From Bacteroidota bacterium (lineage in GTDB: Bacteria > Bacteroidota > Bacteroidia > 2-12-FULL-35-15): 9,131 bases of DNA. The position numbers were made by a program, and so were the translations under genes. Positions 1 to 6,418 of the stretch are shown here, piece after piece. How positions within the stretch are numbered: position 1 is the stretch's first letter; each line of letters opens with the position of its first letter. The stretch covers positions 1 through 9,131 of the forward strand of contig JAIOQD010000424.1 in assembly GCA_021413595.1 (NCBI GenBank). The letters are read 5' to 3'. The notes beneath the pieces were generated by a model. That model did no database searches and was not told the origin of the DNA. It saw nothing but the letters and a program-made list of their open reading frames with translations.

Positions 1-627
1 ACTTACAGAAAATTGGATAATTACGAAAAGGCATTAGCTATTAGTTTGAAGTCGTTAAAGATCTGCCAGGAAAACGGAGACAAAAATGGAATAAAGAATG
101 CTTTTCTTAGTATTGGAGCAGTGTATATGAATCAGGGCAATTACAAAAAAGCATATGAAAATTATTTAAACTGTTTAAAAATTAGTGAAGAAATCGGAGA
201 TAAAAAAGGAATAGCAACTTCTTATACTAATATCGGACAACTTTTTATGCTACAAAATAATCTTGAAAAAGCGTTAGACAATCAATTAAAAGCATTAAGG
301 ATCAGGAATGAGATTCAGGATAAACCAGGAATTGCAATATGTTACAATAATATAGGAAATATTTATTTAAGGCTGGAAAATTTCGAAAGCGCATTAGACA
401 ATTATTTAAAATCTTTAAAAATACGAGAAGCTAACGGTGATAAATACGGAATAGCTAATGCTTTCAACAATATAGGACTTATTTATTGGCATAAAGCCAA
501 TTATCAAAAGGCATTGTTTTATCACCTGAAGTCTTTAAAAATAAAACAGGGCTTGCAATGTCATACAATAATATCGGAGATACTTATTCGAAACTGGGAA
601 GTGTTGAAAAAGCAATTGATTACTTAA
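1..627 (+). CDS. TPR sensor region of a SpoIIE-type phosphatase; N-terminal fragment, open at the left edge and frameshifted at the right
   Basis: The frame is open from base 1 (reading TYRKLDNYEKAL), so the true start and any signal peptide lie outside the window; the TTG at 13 is not a credible start. The product is a run of tetratricopeptide repeats of exactly 40 residues. The conserved LKI/LRI isoleucine codons fall at 61, 181, 301, 421 and 541, and each is followed by eight residues and then a GI-type helix start. Such repeats usually bind proteins or peptides, and in Bacteroidota they often form the extracytoplasmic sensor of membrane phosphatases. After about 548 the frame leaves the repeat pattern (QCHTIISEILIRNWEV...) and stops at 627, while the TPR pattern resumes in frame 3. 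This is therefore the front of the gene continued at 558-1838, not an independent protein. The TPR identity is firm; whether the break is real or an assembly error cannot be told here. Confidence 0.85.
   Translation, partial: TYRKLDNYEKALAISLKSLKICQENGDKNGIKNAFLSIGAVYMNQGNYKKAYENYLNCLKISEEIGDKKGIATSYTNIGQLFMLQNNLEKALDNQLKALRIRNEIQDKPGIAICYNNIGNIYLRLENFESALDNYLKSLKIREANGDKYGIANAFNNIGLIYWHKANYQKALFYHLKSLKIKQGLQCHTIISEILIRNWEVLKKQLIT
541..560 (+). other. Frameshift junction: apparent 19-bp deletion in the TPR array
   Basis: In every upstream repeat, 24 nt separate the conserved LKI isoleucine codon from the next repeat's glycine codon. Here only 5 nt separate ATA (541-543) from GGG (549-551). 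The next repeat's equivalent codon falls at 642 where 120-bp phasing predicts 661. Both measures give 19 bp missing, which moves the reading from frame 1 to frame 3. No canonical slippery heptamer for programmed -1 frameshifting is visible at the junction. Confidence 0.75.
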
Positions 628-1838
628 ATCAGTCGTTAGTTTTATTTACGGAAATAGGACAAAAAAACGGCATAAAGGAAAGCTACGTATCCTTATACAA
701 ATTATACGACAAAAAAGGAGATTATCAACAAGCGTTGAAATATCATAAGCTATTTTCAGATATAAAAGATTCATTATTAAATGAGCAATCGGGCAAACAA
801 ATTGCGGAGATGGATGCTAAATATGAGTCGGAAGAAAAAGAAAAAAACATTGAACTTTTAACTAAAGATAAAGCACTCCAGCAGGCCGATCTAAACAAAC
901 AAAAATTTATTCGTAATGGTTTTATTGCCGGTTTAATCATTACTTTATTACTCGCTATTATACTTTACAATAGATTTTCAATAAAGAAAAAACTCTTCAC
1001 AACATTAACTAGTGCTAACAACGAACTAATACAAAAGAATACGCTCATAGAAAAACAGAAAGAAAAAATAATCGATAGTATTACGTATGCCCAACATATT
1101 CAGCAAAGTATTTTGATAGAAGAAAGCGAAATACAAAAGATCCTCCCTGACTCATTTGTTTATTATCAACCAAAGGATATTGTAAGCGGAGATTTTTACT
1201 GGTGCTCGAAAATAGAAGATAAAATTATTTTAGCAGCCATTGATTGCACAGGACATGGTGTTCCGGGAGCCTTTATGAGCATGATAGGAAATACTCTTTT
1301 AAACCAAATTGTAAATGAAAAACACATTACAATGCCATCAGAAATACTCCGGCAATTAAACATTGGGATTTATCAAGCGCTGCATCAGGAAAAAGAAGAA
1401 ACATTGTCGCGCGATGGAATGGATATAGCATTGTGCAGCATTGATTATAAAAACGATCAATTGGAATATGCAGGTGCGCAAAACCCTTTGTATATAGTAT
1501 CTAACAATGAATTAACTGTGGCCAAAGCAGATAGGCAAACCATTGGTGGCGGAGGGATGATTTCAAAAAAAGAAAATCCGTTAAAAAGAGAATACACGAA
1601 TCATGTTATTCCAATAAAAAAAAACATGTGCATCTATTTGTTTTCAGATGGTTATATGGATCAGTTCAGAGGCAGCGACAGAAAGAAATTTGGAATCCAA
1701 CAGTTTAAAGATCTAATATTGGCTAACCAATCATTGAGTATGCAAAAACAAAAAGAAGTGATGGTAATTGAACACGAAAACTGGAAAGAAAATGCGCATC
1801 AGATAGATGATATATTGATAATAGGATTAAGGCTTTGA
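558..1838 (+). CDS. TPR / transmembrane / SpoIIE (PP2C-type) serine phosphatase, C-terminal part
   Basis: This holds the last TPR units (about residues 1-75), a charged probable coiled coil (about 80-118), one membrane span (about 119-138) followed by basic residues, a second short helix (about 150-172) and a SpoIIE/RsbU-like PP2C domain (about 175-426). The metal-binding aspartates are all present: D207 and D212 in KDIVSGDFYW, D229 in AIDCTGHGVPGAFM, D286/D289 in RDGMDIAL, D364 in FSDGYMDQ and D417/D418 near the end. The domain should be an active Mn/Mg phosphoserine/threonine phosphatase facing the cytoplasm. The ATG at 558 is only the first in-frame ATG after the frameshift; the natural protein would continue from the TPR fragment. 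If made alone it lacks a signal peptide and most of the sensor. The adjacent SiaC-family gene is the likely substrate, by analogy with SiaA of Pseudomonas; that link is inferred. Confidence 0.88.
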   Translation: MSYNNIGDTYSKLGSVEKAIDYLNQSLVLFTEIGQKNGIKESYVSLYKLYDKKGDYQQALKYHKLFSDIKDSLLNEQSGKQIAEMDAKYESEEKEKNIELLTKDKALQQADLNKQKFIRNGFIAGLIITLLLAIILYNRFSIKKKLFTTLTSANNELIQKNTLIEKQKEKIIDSITYAQHIQQSILIEESEIQKILPDSFVYYQPKDIVSGDFYWCSKIEDKIILAAIDCTGHGVPGAFMSMIGNTLLNQIVNEKHITMPSEILRQLNIGIYQALHQEKEETLSRDGMDIALCSIDYKNDQLEYAGAQNPLYIVSNNELTVAKADRQTIGGGGMISKKENPLKREYTNHVIPIKKNMCIYLFSDGYMDQFRGSDRKKFGIQQFKDLILANQSLSMQKQKEVMVIEHENWKENAHQIDDILIIGLRL

Positions 1839-1840
1839 GA

Positions 1841-2218
1841 TCAGTACATTTTTACTTCAAAGGGTAATTCTACCATTTCTTTTATCTCCAGCCCCCTGTT
1901 CCTTATTAGTTCATCATCCTTAGTATGATACCAAATAACAGTAACAGGAAGACTATTAGAGGAGAGTTTTTCTAAAATTGTAATAACTTCAAACAGTTTT
2001 TTTGTTGATGCTGAATTAAAATAGTCCAACTTAAATTCAAAGTGAGTAGCCTGATTTGGAGTCACTATATATTCCTCCATCCATTTTAAAACAGGAGAAT
2101 AGAATTTTACGGCATTTTCGGGCAAAGATCTTCCTGAAATTTCAAAAACCCCATTTAACTTATCCAAAATTATTTTGGGAGTATCATTTGTTTCTTCTAT
2201 GATCAAACTGTTTTTCAT
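1841..2218 (-). CDS. SiaC-family regulatory phosphoprotein (DUF1987)
   Basis: This 125-residue protein is full length for the DUF1987/SiaC family. Visible family features are the N-terminal strands with SGRSLPENAVKFYSPVLKWMEEYI (residues 28-51, broken here as SGRSLPENAV then KFYSPVLKWMEEYI), the central FEFKLDYFNSASTKKL segment (about 60-75) and the late VIWYHTKDDE strand. In Pseudomonas aeruginosa, SiaC is phosphorylated by SiaB on a threonine in the equivalent YxNTSS segment and dephosphorylated by SiaA; the unphosphorylated form activates the cyclase SiaD. Here the equivalent residue appears to be Ser69. The start ATG (2216-2218) lies 39 bp downstream of the DUF6272 kinase stop codon on the same strand, so the two are probably cotranscribed. 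The stop codon is 2 bp from that of the convergent phosphatase gene. No diguanylate cyclase is in the window, so the downstream target is unknown. Confidence 0.88.
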   Translation of the reverse strand: MKNSLIIEETNDTPKIILDKLNGVFEISGRSLPENAVKFYSPVLKWMEEYIVTPNQATHFEFKLDYFNSASTKKLFEVITILEKLSSNSLPVTVIWYHTKDDELIRNRGLEIKEMVELPFEVKMY

Positions 2219-2257
2219 TCTTTTTTGATGAGATTTTTTCTACTTAAATATTCGTCC

Positions 2258-3358
2258 TTACATCTGCACACACAACGAAAAAAACGACAAATCATCAGCC
2301 GCAGGCTTAAGATTGAACACTATCTTCTCTCCACTCTCCCTGGCAATATCTATTATACCTAAGCCTGCTCCATTTTCATCTGATATACTTTCCTTCAGTG
2401 TTTTTTTATACAAGCCTATTAATTCTTCCTTGTTTAAACTATTTACTTTATTAATCTTGTTCTTTATTTTTTCAGAAGAAGTTGAATCTACCATATTTCC
2501 TGTACAAATAATATACTTTTGTTCGTTTTTGCCGATCATAAATATGGCCTCCTTTTTTCCATTTTCTTGAACAGAATGCTTGGAGATATTTTGTAAAATT
2601 TCCAATAGAACAAGATATAATTTCTTTTTTATGTGAAGCTCCTCCTGCTGCTTATTAAGGTTATCTTCGATCATCTTAAGCATAGGAATAACAGTTTCCT
2701 GTGAAAAATCTCCCTTATAAACCATTAAAATATTTTCTTTCCGCATTATTTCGTGCATCTCCTTAACATTATCCATCGAAATATTGCTTTTTACGCTTGT
2801 ACTACCTTTTCCCTGCATTTTCATCATAAGGTAAAACAACGAAAGTTTGTCGTTCTCATTCTCAAAATTGAATTCCAAAGGGTTCTCCGATTTTCTGGCC
2901 ATCTCTACCAAGCCCAACCCTGCGCCTCCTTTATCTGAAAGCTCTCCGCTGGTAAGTATATCAAGATAAAGAGCTTTTATCTGTTCTTTATCCAAATTAT
3001 TGAGTTTTTCGAGTTTCTCTTTTAATGCAGGAACATGTGTATTTTCAATCAAATTGGCTGATGTAATATATATGCTCTCTTGTACATTTCTGGTAGAAAA
3101 TAAACCTGGAAAGGTAACAGTTCTGTTGGCTTTTATCTGGGTGTCATTTCCATGTCGTACAAGATTTTGGAAACATTCAACAATAACAAATGATACTTTG
3201 TTTCTCATTTCTACCATTTCATGACTGTTATCAATAGAATATTCACTAAGCGCGATTATCTTTTCAGTAATCCCATCGCTGAAATCTCCTTGATAAACGA
3301 ATGAAAGGTTATCGCTGCGCAGAATCTGATAAAATTGACTGATGTGATTTATTTTCAT
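2258..3358 (-). CDS. SiaB-family protein kinase (DUF6272) with two tandem kinase domains
   Basis: This 366-residue soluble protein consists of two similar GHKL-type domains. Copy 1 (about 1-180) has YQGDF (22-26), an N-box-like ECFQNLVRHG (E61, N65, H69) and a glycine-rich DKGGAGLGLVEMAR (142-155). Copy 2 (about 195-366) repeats these as YKGDF (214-218), EILQNISKHS (E253, N257, H261) and DENGAGLGIIDIAR (327-340). Both keep the ATP-site residues, so neither looks dead. Pseudomonas SiaB, the kinase that phosphorylates SiaC, is a single domain of about half this length, so this is a fused duplication. The copies are clearly diverged outside the motifs, so the event is not recent. The gene is followed by the SiaC-family gene, its expected substrate, 39 bp downstream. 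The ATG at 3356-3358 is chosen because residue 1 onward matches the start of copy 2. The family call is firm; kinase activity is inferred. Confidence 0.86.
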   Translation of the reverse strand: MKINHISQFYQILRSDNLSFVYQGDFSDGITEKIIALSEYSIDNSHEMVEMRNKVSFVIVECFQNLVRHGNDTQIKANRTVTFPGLFSTRNVQESIYITSANLIENTHVPALKEKLEKLNNLDKEQIKALYLDILTSGELSDKGGAGLGLVEMARKSENPLEFNFENENDKLSLFYLMMKMQGKGSTSVKSNISMDNVKEMHEIMRKENILMVYKGDFSQETVIPMLKMIEDNLNKQQEELHIKKKLYLVLLEILQNISKHSVQENGKKEAIFMIGKNEQKYIICTGNMVDSTSSEKIKNKINKVNSLNKEELIGLYKKTLKESISDENGAGLGIIDIARESGEKIVFNLKPAADDLSFFSLCVQM

Positions 3359-3455
3359 GACAAAGCGAAGATATAAATTTTATTCAAACCCATCTATCTG
3401 CTTGTAAACTATTTATTTACATTTCGGTTTCACTTTTGTATTACGCCCATCTTTC

Positions 3456-4457
3456 TTACCCAACCAATAAATTACATCCCCTGATATCACTATTATCAAA
3501 GCGGCCAAGAACTTCAAAAGACCTGTCAGAAAAGGATTTCCCCAAATCCTGTGTGGCAATAAAGGAACAGGAATTAATATTGGCAAGATCAATCACATTA
3601 ATGCCTCCTGTTTTATTGTGAGGTAAAAAAGAAAAAGGATCATTTGTATCTCGTATCAAAACTTTCATCCATGGCGGACAGTTGAACACCCCATTCCCTT
3701 TGGAATATGCCTGCGATAAAAGTTCGGTCATTCCGTATTCACTGTGTATTTCGTGTACGCCAAAACCTTCGCATAATAGTGCATGCAACTCTTCTCTTAC
3801 CAGCTCGGTGCGCTTTCCTTTCATCCCACCGGTTTCCATGATGATGGTATGTTTTAACTGAAACTTCTGTTTCTCAATCAGATCAAGTAAGGCATACGTT
3901 ACACCCAATAAAATAGTTTTTTGTTTTTGTAACTCTAATTCCTTTAGTGTCAGAATTAATTCATCATAATTATTTAAATAGAAACCACTCACTGAATGTT
4001 TACTCTTATTTATCAAGTCTTCGGCCATATAAATCAAGGAAGACCCTTCACGGTCAAGGTAAGAAGGCAGCAAGGCCAAAACACAATAATTTTCAATGTT
4101 TCCATAAAAAAGCTCGAACCCTTTTCGATAACTTTTTTCATAAATAGCAATATCACTTACATAATGTTTACTCTGAATGCTGCCACTACTTGTAAAAACT
4201 ATTGATTTATCCTTGATTTTTGATTCTTGATTCTCGTTTATGGGATCAGAAATTAAAATTTGCGTCTTGAAAAACTCAATCGGCATAAATGGAATTTGTT
4301 CAAGGTCAATGATCTTATTACTATTAACCTTTAAGGCGGTGATATAATTTCGGTAAACCTGATTATTAGTAACTTGGAAGTTAAAAACAGACAAAGCCAT
4401 CTGCTTAAATTGCTCAGAGGTATCGACAGTAAAAATGCTGTTGGTGCTTGGTTTCAA
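3456..4457 (-). CDS. LuxE/PaaK-family acyltransferase (acyl-protein synthetase-like, adenylate-forming)
   Basis: This 333-residue protein has motifs of the ANL adenylating superfamily in the LuxE/PaaK branch: a Ser/Gly-rich nucleotide loop FTSSGSIQSKHY (88-99), METGGMKGKR (207-216), the YGMTELLSQAY adenylate-binding motif (241-251), TQDLGKSF (302-309) and a C-terminal GRFDNSDIRGCNLL (318-331). LuxE activates a fatty acid as acyl-AMP and carries it as an enzyme thioester; stand-alone homologues occur in many Bacteroidota without luxCD, and their substrates are not known to me. No ATG lies in frame near the start. The TTG at 4455-4457, two codons after an in-frame TAG, gives an N-terminus (KPSTNSIFTV...) that fits the family, with AAAGGA about 15 nt upstream. 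The next ATG (residue 20) would remove conserved sequence. It is on the same strand as the downstream SiaB-like gene, 97 bp away, so cotranscription is possible but unproven. Confidence 0.8.
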   Translation of the reverse strand: MKPSTNSIFTVDTSEQFKQMALSVFNFQVTNNQVYRNYITALKVNSNKIIDLEQIPFMPIEFFKTQILISDPINENQESKIKDKSIVFTSSGSIQSKHYVSDIAIYEKSYRKGFELFYGNIENYCVLALLPSYLDREGSSLIYMAEDLINKSKHSVSGFYLNNYDELILTLKELELQKQKTILLGVTYALLDLIEKQKFQLKHTIIMETGGMKGKRTELVREELHALLCEGFGVHEIHSEYGMTELLSQAYSKGNGVFNCPPWMKVLIRDTNDPFSFLPHNKTGGINVIDLANINSCSFIATQDLGKSFSDRSFEVLGRFDNSDIRGCNLLVG

Positions 4458-4568
4458 TTTCTACAAAGGTCCTTTAAAAATGATATTGAACAATAAATTG
4501 ATTTTTAGAGGCGTTTTAATTTGCTTTGGCCAAAAATAATTAATAATTTTATCTTCTATTCATTTTCC

Positions 4569-5066
4569 ATGAAACATTTTATCTACATATCACTTTTAGT
4601 ATTGCTTATCGTTACTTCTATCACGTCATGTGTTAAGGAAAAGCAGTTTCCACCTCAACCTCTTATTGAGTTCGAAAAATTTGTCTCCTATGGCAATGAT
4701 TCAGCTAACTGTTTTATTAAATTTAAAGATGGTGATGGTGATATTGGCATATTTCCTGGAGATGCAATTTCCGAAGATGATCTAAAAATGAAATATTTAT
4801 TTAAACACCCAATTACAGGCGTTTTCACTCCTGTTGATTCTTCATTTGGAACAGCGCATTTTGACACTTTATTTTACAGCTATCGTGTTCCGAATATAAC
4901 ACCTGACGGGCAATACAAGGCATTGGACGGTCAAATTAAAATAAAGCTGAGAACTTCCCCATTATTTGGACCTCACACAATTGTAAAATTTGAAATTACA
5001 TTAAAAGACAGAGCCGGCAATAAAAGCAATATGGTTTCAACCAATGAAATAACAGTAATTCCATAA
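4569..5066 (+). CDS. Secreted lipoprotein with a DGDGDIG motif, function unknown
   Basis: This 165-residue protein begins with a type II signal peptide: MKH, a hydrophobic stretch of about 12 residues, then a lipobox ITSC with Cys21 as the lipidated residue. The ATG at 4569 is chosen because it places this signal correctly; the longer frame from a TTG at 4521 adds 16 unsupported residues. The mature part has IKFKDGDGDIG (50-60), an acidic loop resembling a calcium-binding site, and ends with a strand-rich segment (FEITLKDRAGNKSN... about 139-152) like a beta-sandwich or Ig-type fold. Lipoproteins with this DGDGDIG segment are, as I recall, common in Bacteroidota and uncharacterised. It is divergent from the LuxE/PaaK-type gene, and 176 bp separate it from the M23 peptidase. 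An outer-membrane or periplasmic location is expected; no specific role can be assigned. Confidence 0.75.
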   Translation: MKHFIYISLLVLLIVTSITSCVKEKQFPPQPLIEFEKFVSYGNDSANCFIKFKDGDGDIGIFPGDAISEDDLKMKYLFKHPITGVFTPVDSSFGTAHFDTLFYSYRVPNITPDGQYKALDGQIKIKLRTSPLFGPHTIVKFEITLKDRAGNKSNMVSTNEITVIP

Positions 5067-5141
5067 AAATACAACTCTGCATTATTACAGAAAATCACCA
5101 GCCGCAAAACTTATACTGCTATAAATACCCCAATAGTAAAT

Positions 5142-5153
5142 ACGAAATTTCGT
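5142..5153. promoter_or_regulatory. Perfect 12-bp palindrome upstream of the M23 peptidase gene
   Basis: ACGAAATTTCGT is a perfect inverted repeat in the 176-bp gap between the lipoprotein and peptidase genes, about 90 bp before the peptidase start. It could be a dimeric regulator site, but one occurrence in AT-rich DNA is weak evidence. The rest of the gap shows no other structure I can support. Confidence 0.25.
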
Positions 5154-5242
5154 TGAATTTAATACTTCCTTCATGCACTTTGGTATTCACCAAAAACCTC
5201 AGCCTGTTCTTACAAAAAAATTAACGATATTTGTAAGCTATT

Positions 5243-6112
5243 ATGACCGAACAAAAAGATAAGAAAGGTAAATTCATACAACGATTGCGCAATCGCTACC
5301 GATTGGTAGTAATGAATGATGATACCTTTGAAGAAAAACTTTCATTGCAACTTACTCCGTTAGGCTTATTTATTTTAATAGGTGCCGTAACCATTGTAAT
5401 GGTTATGATCGTTACCTCTCTTATTGCTTTCACACCATTGCGGGAATATATTCCGGGCTATGCCGATACTGGCGTAAGAAGAAATTTAGTCCGACTCACT
5501 TTTAAAAGCGATTCCCTCGAAAAGTCAATGATGGCACAAAATGCATTTATAGCCAATATCAGCAATGTATTACGTGGAGATATTAAGTTTGACACCACAC
5601 AAAACCGGCCTGATAAGAGCAAAGAATATAGCAAATTAAAAATGGCAGCGACAAAAAATGAAGAGGAATTGAGAAAAAGCATTGAATCACAGGATCAATA
5701 CAGTTTGGCATACGAAACCGGAACAAACAAGAATGGAATCACCAACTTTTCCTTTTTTACACCCTTAAAAGGAATGATTACCAGTTCATTTAAAACAAAT
5801 GAGCAGCATTTTGGTATCGACATTGTTGGACCCGAGAACGAAGCCATAAAAACAACTTTGGATGGAACAGTAATCTTAGCTACATGGTCATCGGAAACCG
5901 GTTATACCATTACCGTGCAGCATAGTAATAATTTAATATCTGTATATAAGCACAACTCGGTACTGCTAAAAAAAATAGGTGATTATGTAAAAGCCGGTGA
6001 AGCTATTGCTATTATTGGTAATTCGGGCGAACAAACAACCGGCCCACATTTACATTTTGAATTATGGTATAACGGAAATGCTATTGATCCACAGGATTAT
6101 ATGGTATTTTAG
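5243..6112 (+). CDS. Membrane-anchored M23/LytM-type murein endopeptidase
   Basis: This 289-residue protein has a basic cytoplasmic N-terminus (1-38), one transmembrane anchor (about 39-63), a periplasmic linker with a charged helix (about 85-160) and a LytM domain (about 172-287). The zinc site is complete: H189 and D193 in HFGID, and H271 in GPHLHFE with H269; H237 in YKHNS supplies the other conserved histidine. It should therefore be an active peptidase cutting peptide cross-links in peptidoglycan, rather than a degenerate EnvC-like activator. The N-terminal RNRYRLVVMNDDTFEEKLS... and TPLREYIPGY segments look like a conserved Bacteroidota subfamily, from memory. The ATG at 5243 is the first in frame and gives the expected topology. 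An AGGAGG sequence overlaps the stop codon, but no gene follows it at a useful distance. Confidence 0.9.
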   Translation: MTEQKDKKGKFIQRLRNRYRLVVMNDDTFEEKLSLQLTPLGLFILIGAVTIVMVMIVTSLIAFTPLREYIPGYADTGVRRNLVRLTFKSDSLEKSMMAQNAFIANISNVLRGDIKFDTTQNRPDKSKEYSKLKMAATKNEEELRKSIESQDQYSLAYETGTNKNGITNFSFFTPLKGMITSSFKTNEQHFGIDIVGPENEAIKTTLDGTVILATWSSETGYTITVQHSNNLISVYKHNSVLLKKIGDYVKAGEAIAIIGNSGEQTTGPHLHFELWYNGNAIDPQDYMVF

Positions 6113-6187
6113 GAGGTAGGAATAACGAACATTTCTAATCAATTTCGATTGAATTTGTAATGATTTGCAATTTTTTATTGATAATGC

Positions 6188-6355
6188 TGCGTTAGGGATT
6201 CCTTCGACAAGAGCTCAGGATACATTCTTCTCTGAAGAATAAATTCCGCGAAAATCCCCGCCCGAACGACTGATGTCTTTCAGTCGGGCAGGCTTTTCTT
6301 TTTAGAAAAGATTGTAGCGAAAAGCACGCCTTTCTTTTTTAAGAAAGGAACGCCC
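6188..6355. repeat. Intergenic repeat element made of four hairpins, with GCGTT...AACGC ends
   Basis: This fills much of the 306-bp gap between the peptidase gene and dxr. It starts TGCGTTAGGG and ends GGAACGCCC. It contains four inverted repeats: ATTCTTC/GAAGAAT (6224-6230/6234-6240), a GC-rich stem GCCC...GACTGA/TCAGTCGGGC with a 4-nt bulge (6260-6289), CTTTTCT/AGAAAAG around TTTT (6293-6310) and CCTTTCTT/AAGAAAGG around TTTT (6329-6348). The second can extend outward through GAAAATCC...GGCTTTTC. The right end matches, in opposite orientation, the sequence at 9106-9131, so it is repeated within this window. It resembles Bacteroidota intergenic repeats with GGCGTT and CCTAACGC ends that I recall; that comparison is from memory. 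No coding potential is apparent. The rest of the gap (6113-6187 and 6356-6418) is plain AT-rich sequence. Confidence 0.7.
6260..6303 (+). terminator. Possible rho-independent terminator within the repeat element
   Basis: A GC-rich stem (GACTGA paired with TCAGTC around loop TGTCTT, continued by GCCC with GGGC across a 4-nt bulge) is followed by the T-rich run GGCTTTTCTTTTT. It lies about 150 bp downstream of the peptidase stop codon and could end that transcript. The hairpin is also part of a repeat, so the terminator role is inferred. Confidence 0.4.
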
Positions 6356-6418
6356 AAATTATTAAATTTCAAATCAGAATTATTAAGGAACAGTTAAAAA
6401 TTATTTGCAATAAAAAAT

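Noticed and set aside
531..560. Programmed ribosomal frameshifting joining the two halves of the phosphatase gene
   Set aside because: There is no X XXY YYZ slippery site, and a -1 shift would still leave the repeat about six residues short, so a deletion explains the data better.
2313..3224. Plus-strand open frames opposite the SiaB-like kinase gene
   Set aside because: They lie entirely within a well-supported gene on the other strand, have no recognisable domain and are biased to Phe/Ser/Leu, as expected for antisense shadows.
3359..3380. Minus-strand TATCTTCG as a promoter for the SiaB-like gene
   Set aside because: It differs from TAnnTTTG at one position and the nearest upstream TTTG is only about 11 bp away, too close for the -33 element.
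4521..4568. Upstream TTG start for the lipoprotein
   Set aside because: It adds 16 residues before a well-formed signal peptide and would disrupt lipoprotein export; the ATG at 4569 fits.
5225..5232. GATATTTG as a Bacteroidota -7 promoter box (TAnnTTTG) before the peptidase gene
   Set aside because: It has one mismatch, no -33 TTTG at suitable spacing, and would leave almost no leader. Similar near-matches at 4516 and 6400 fail in the same way.
6111..6195. AGGAGGT sequence overlapping the peptidase stop codon, as a ribosome site for a small gene
   Set aside because: The only nearby ATG (6162) is about 45 nt away and opens only 11 codons. Strong Shine-Dalgarno use is also not typical of this phylum.
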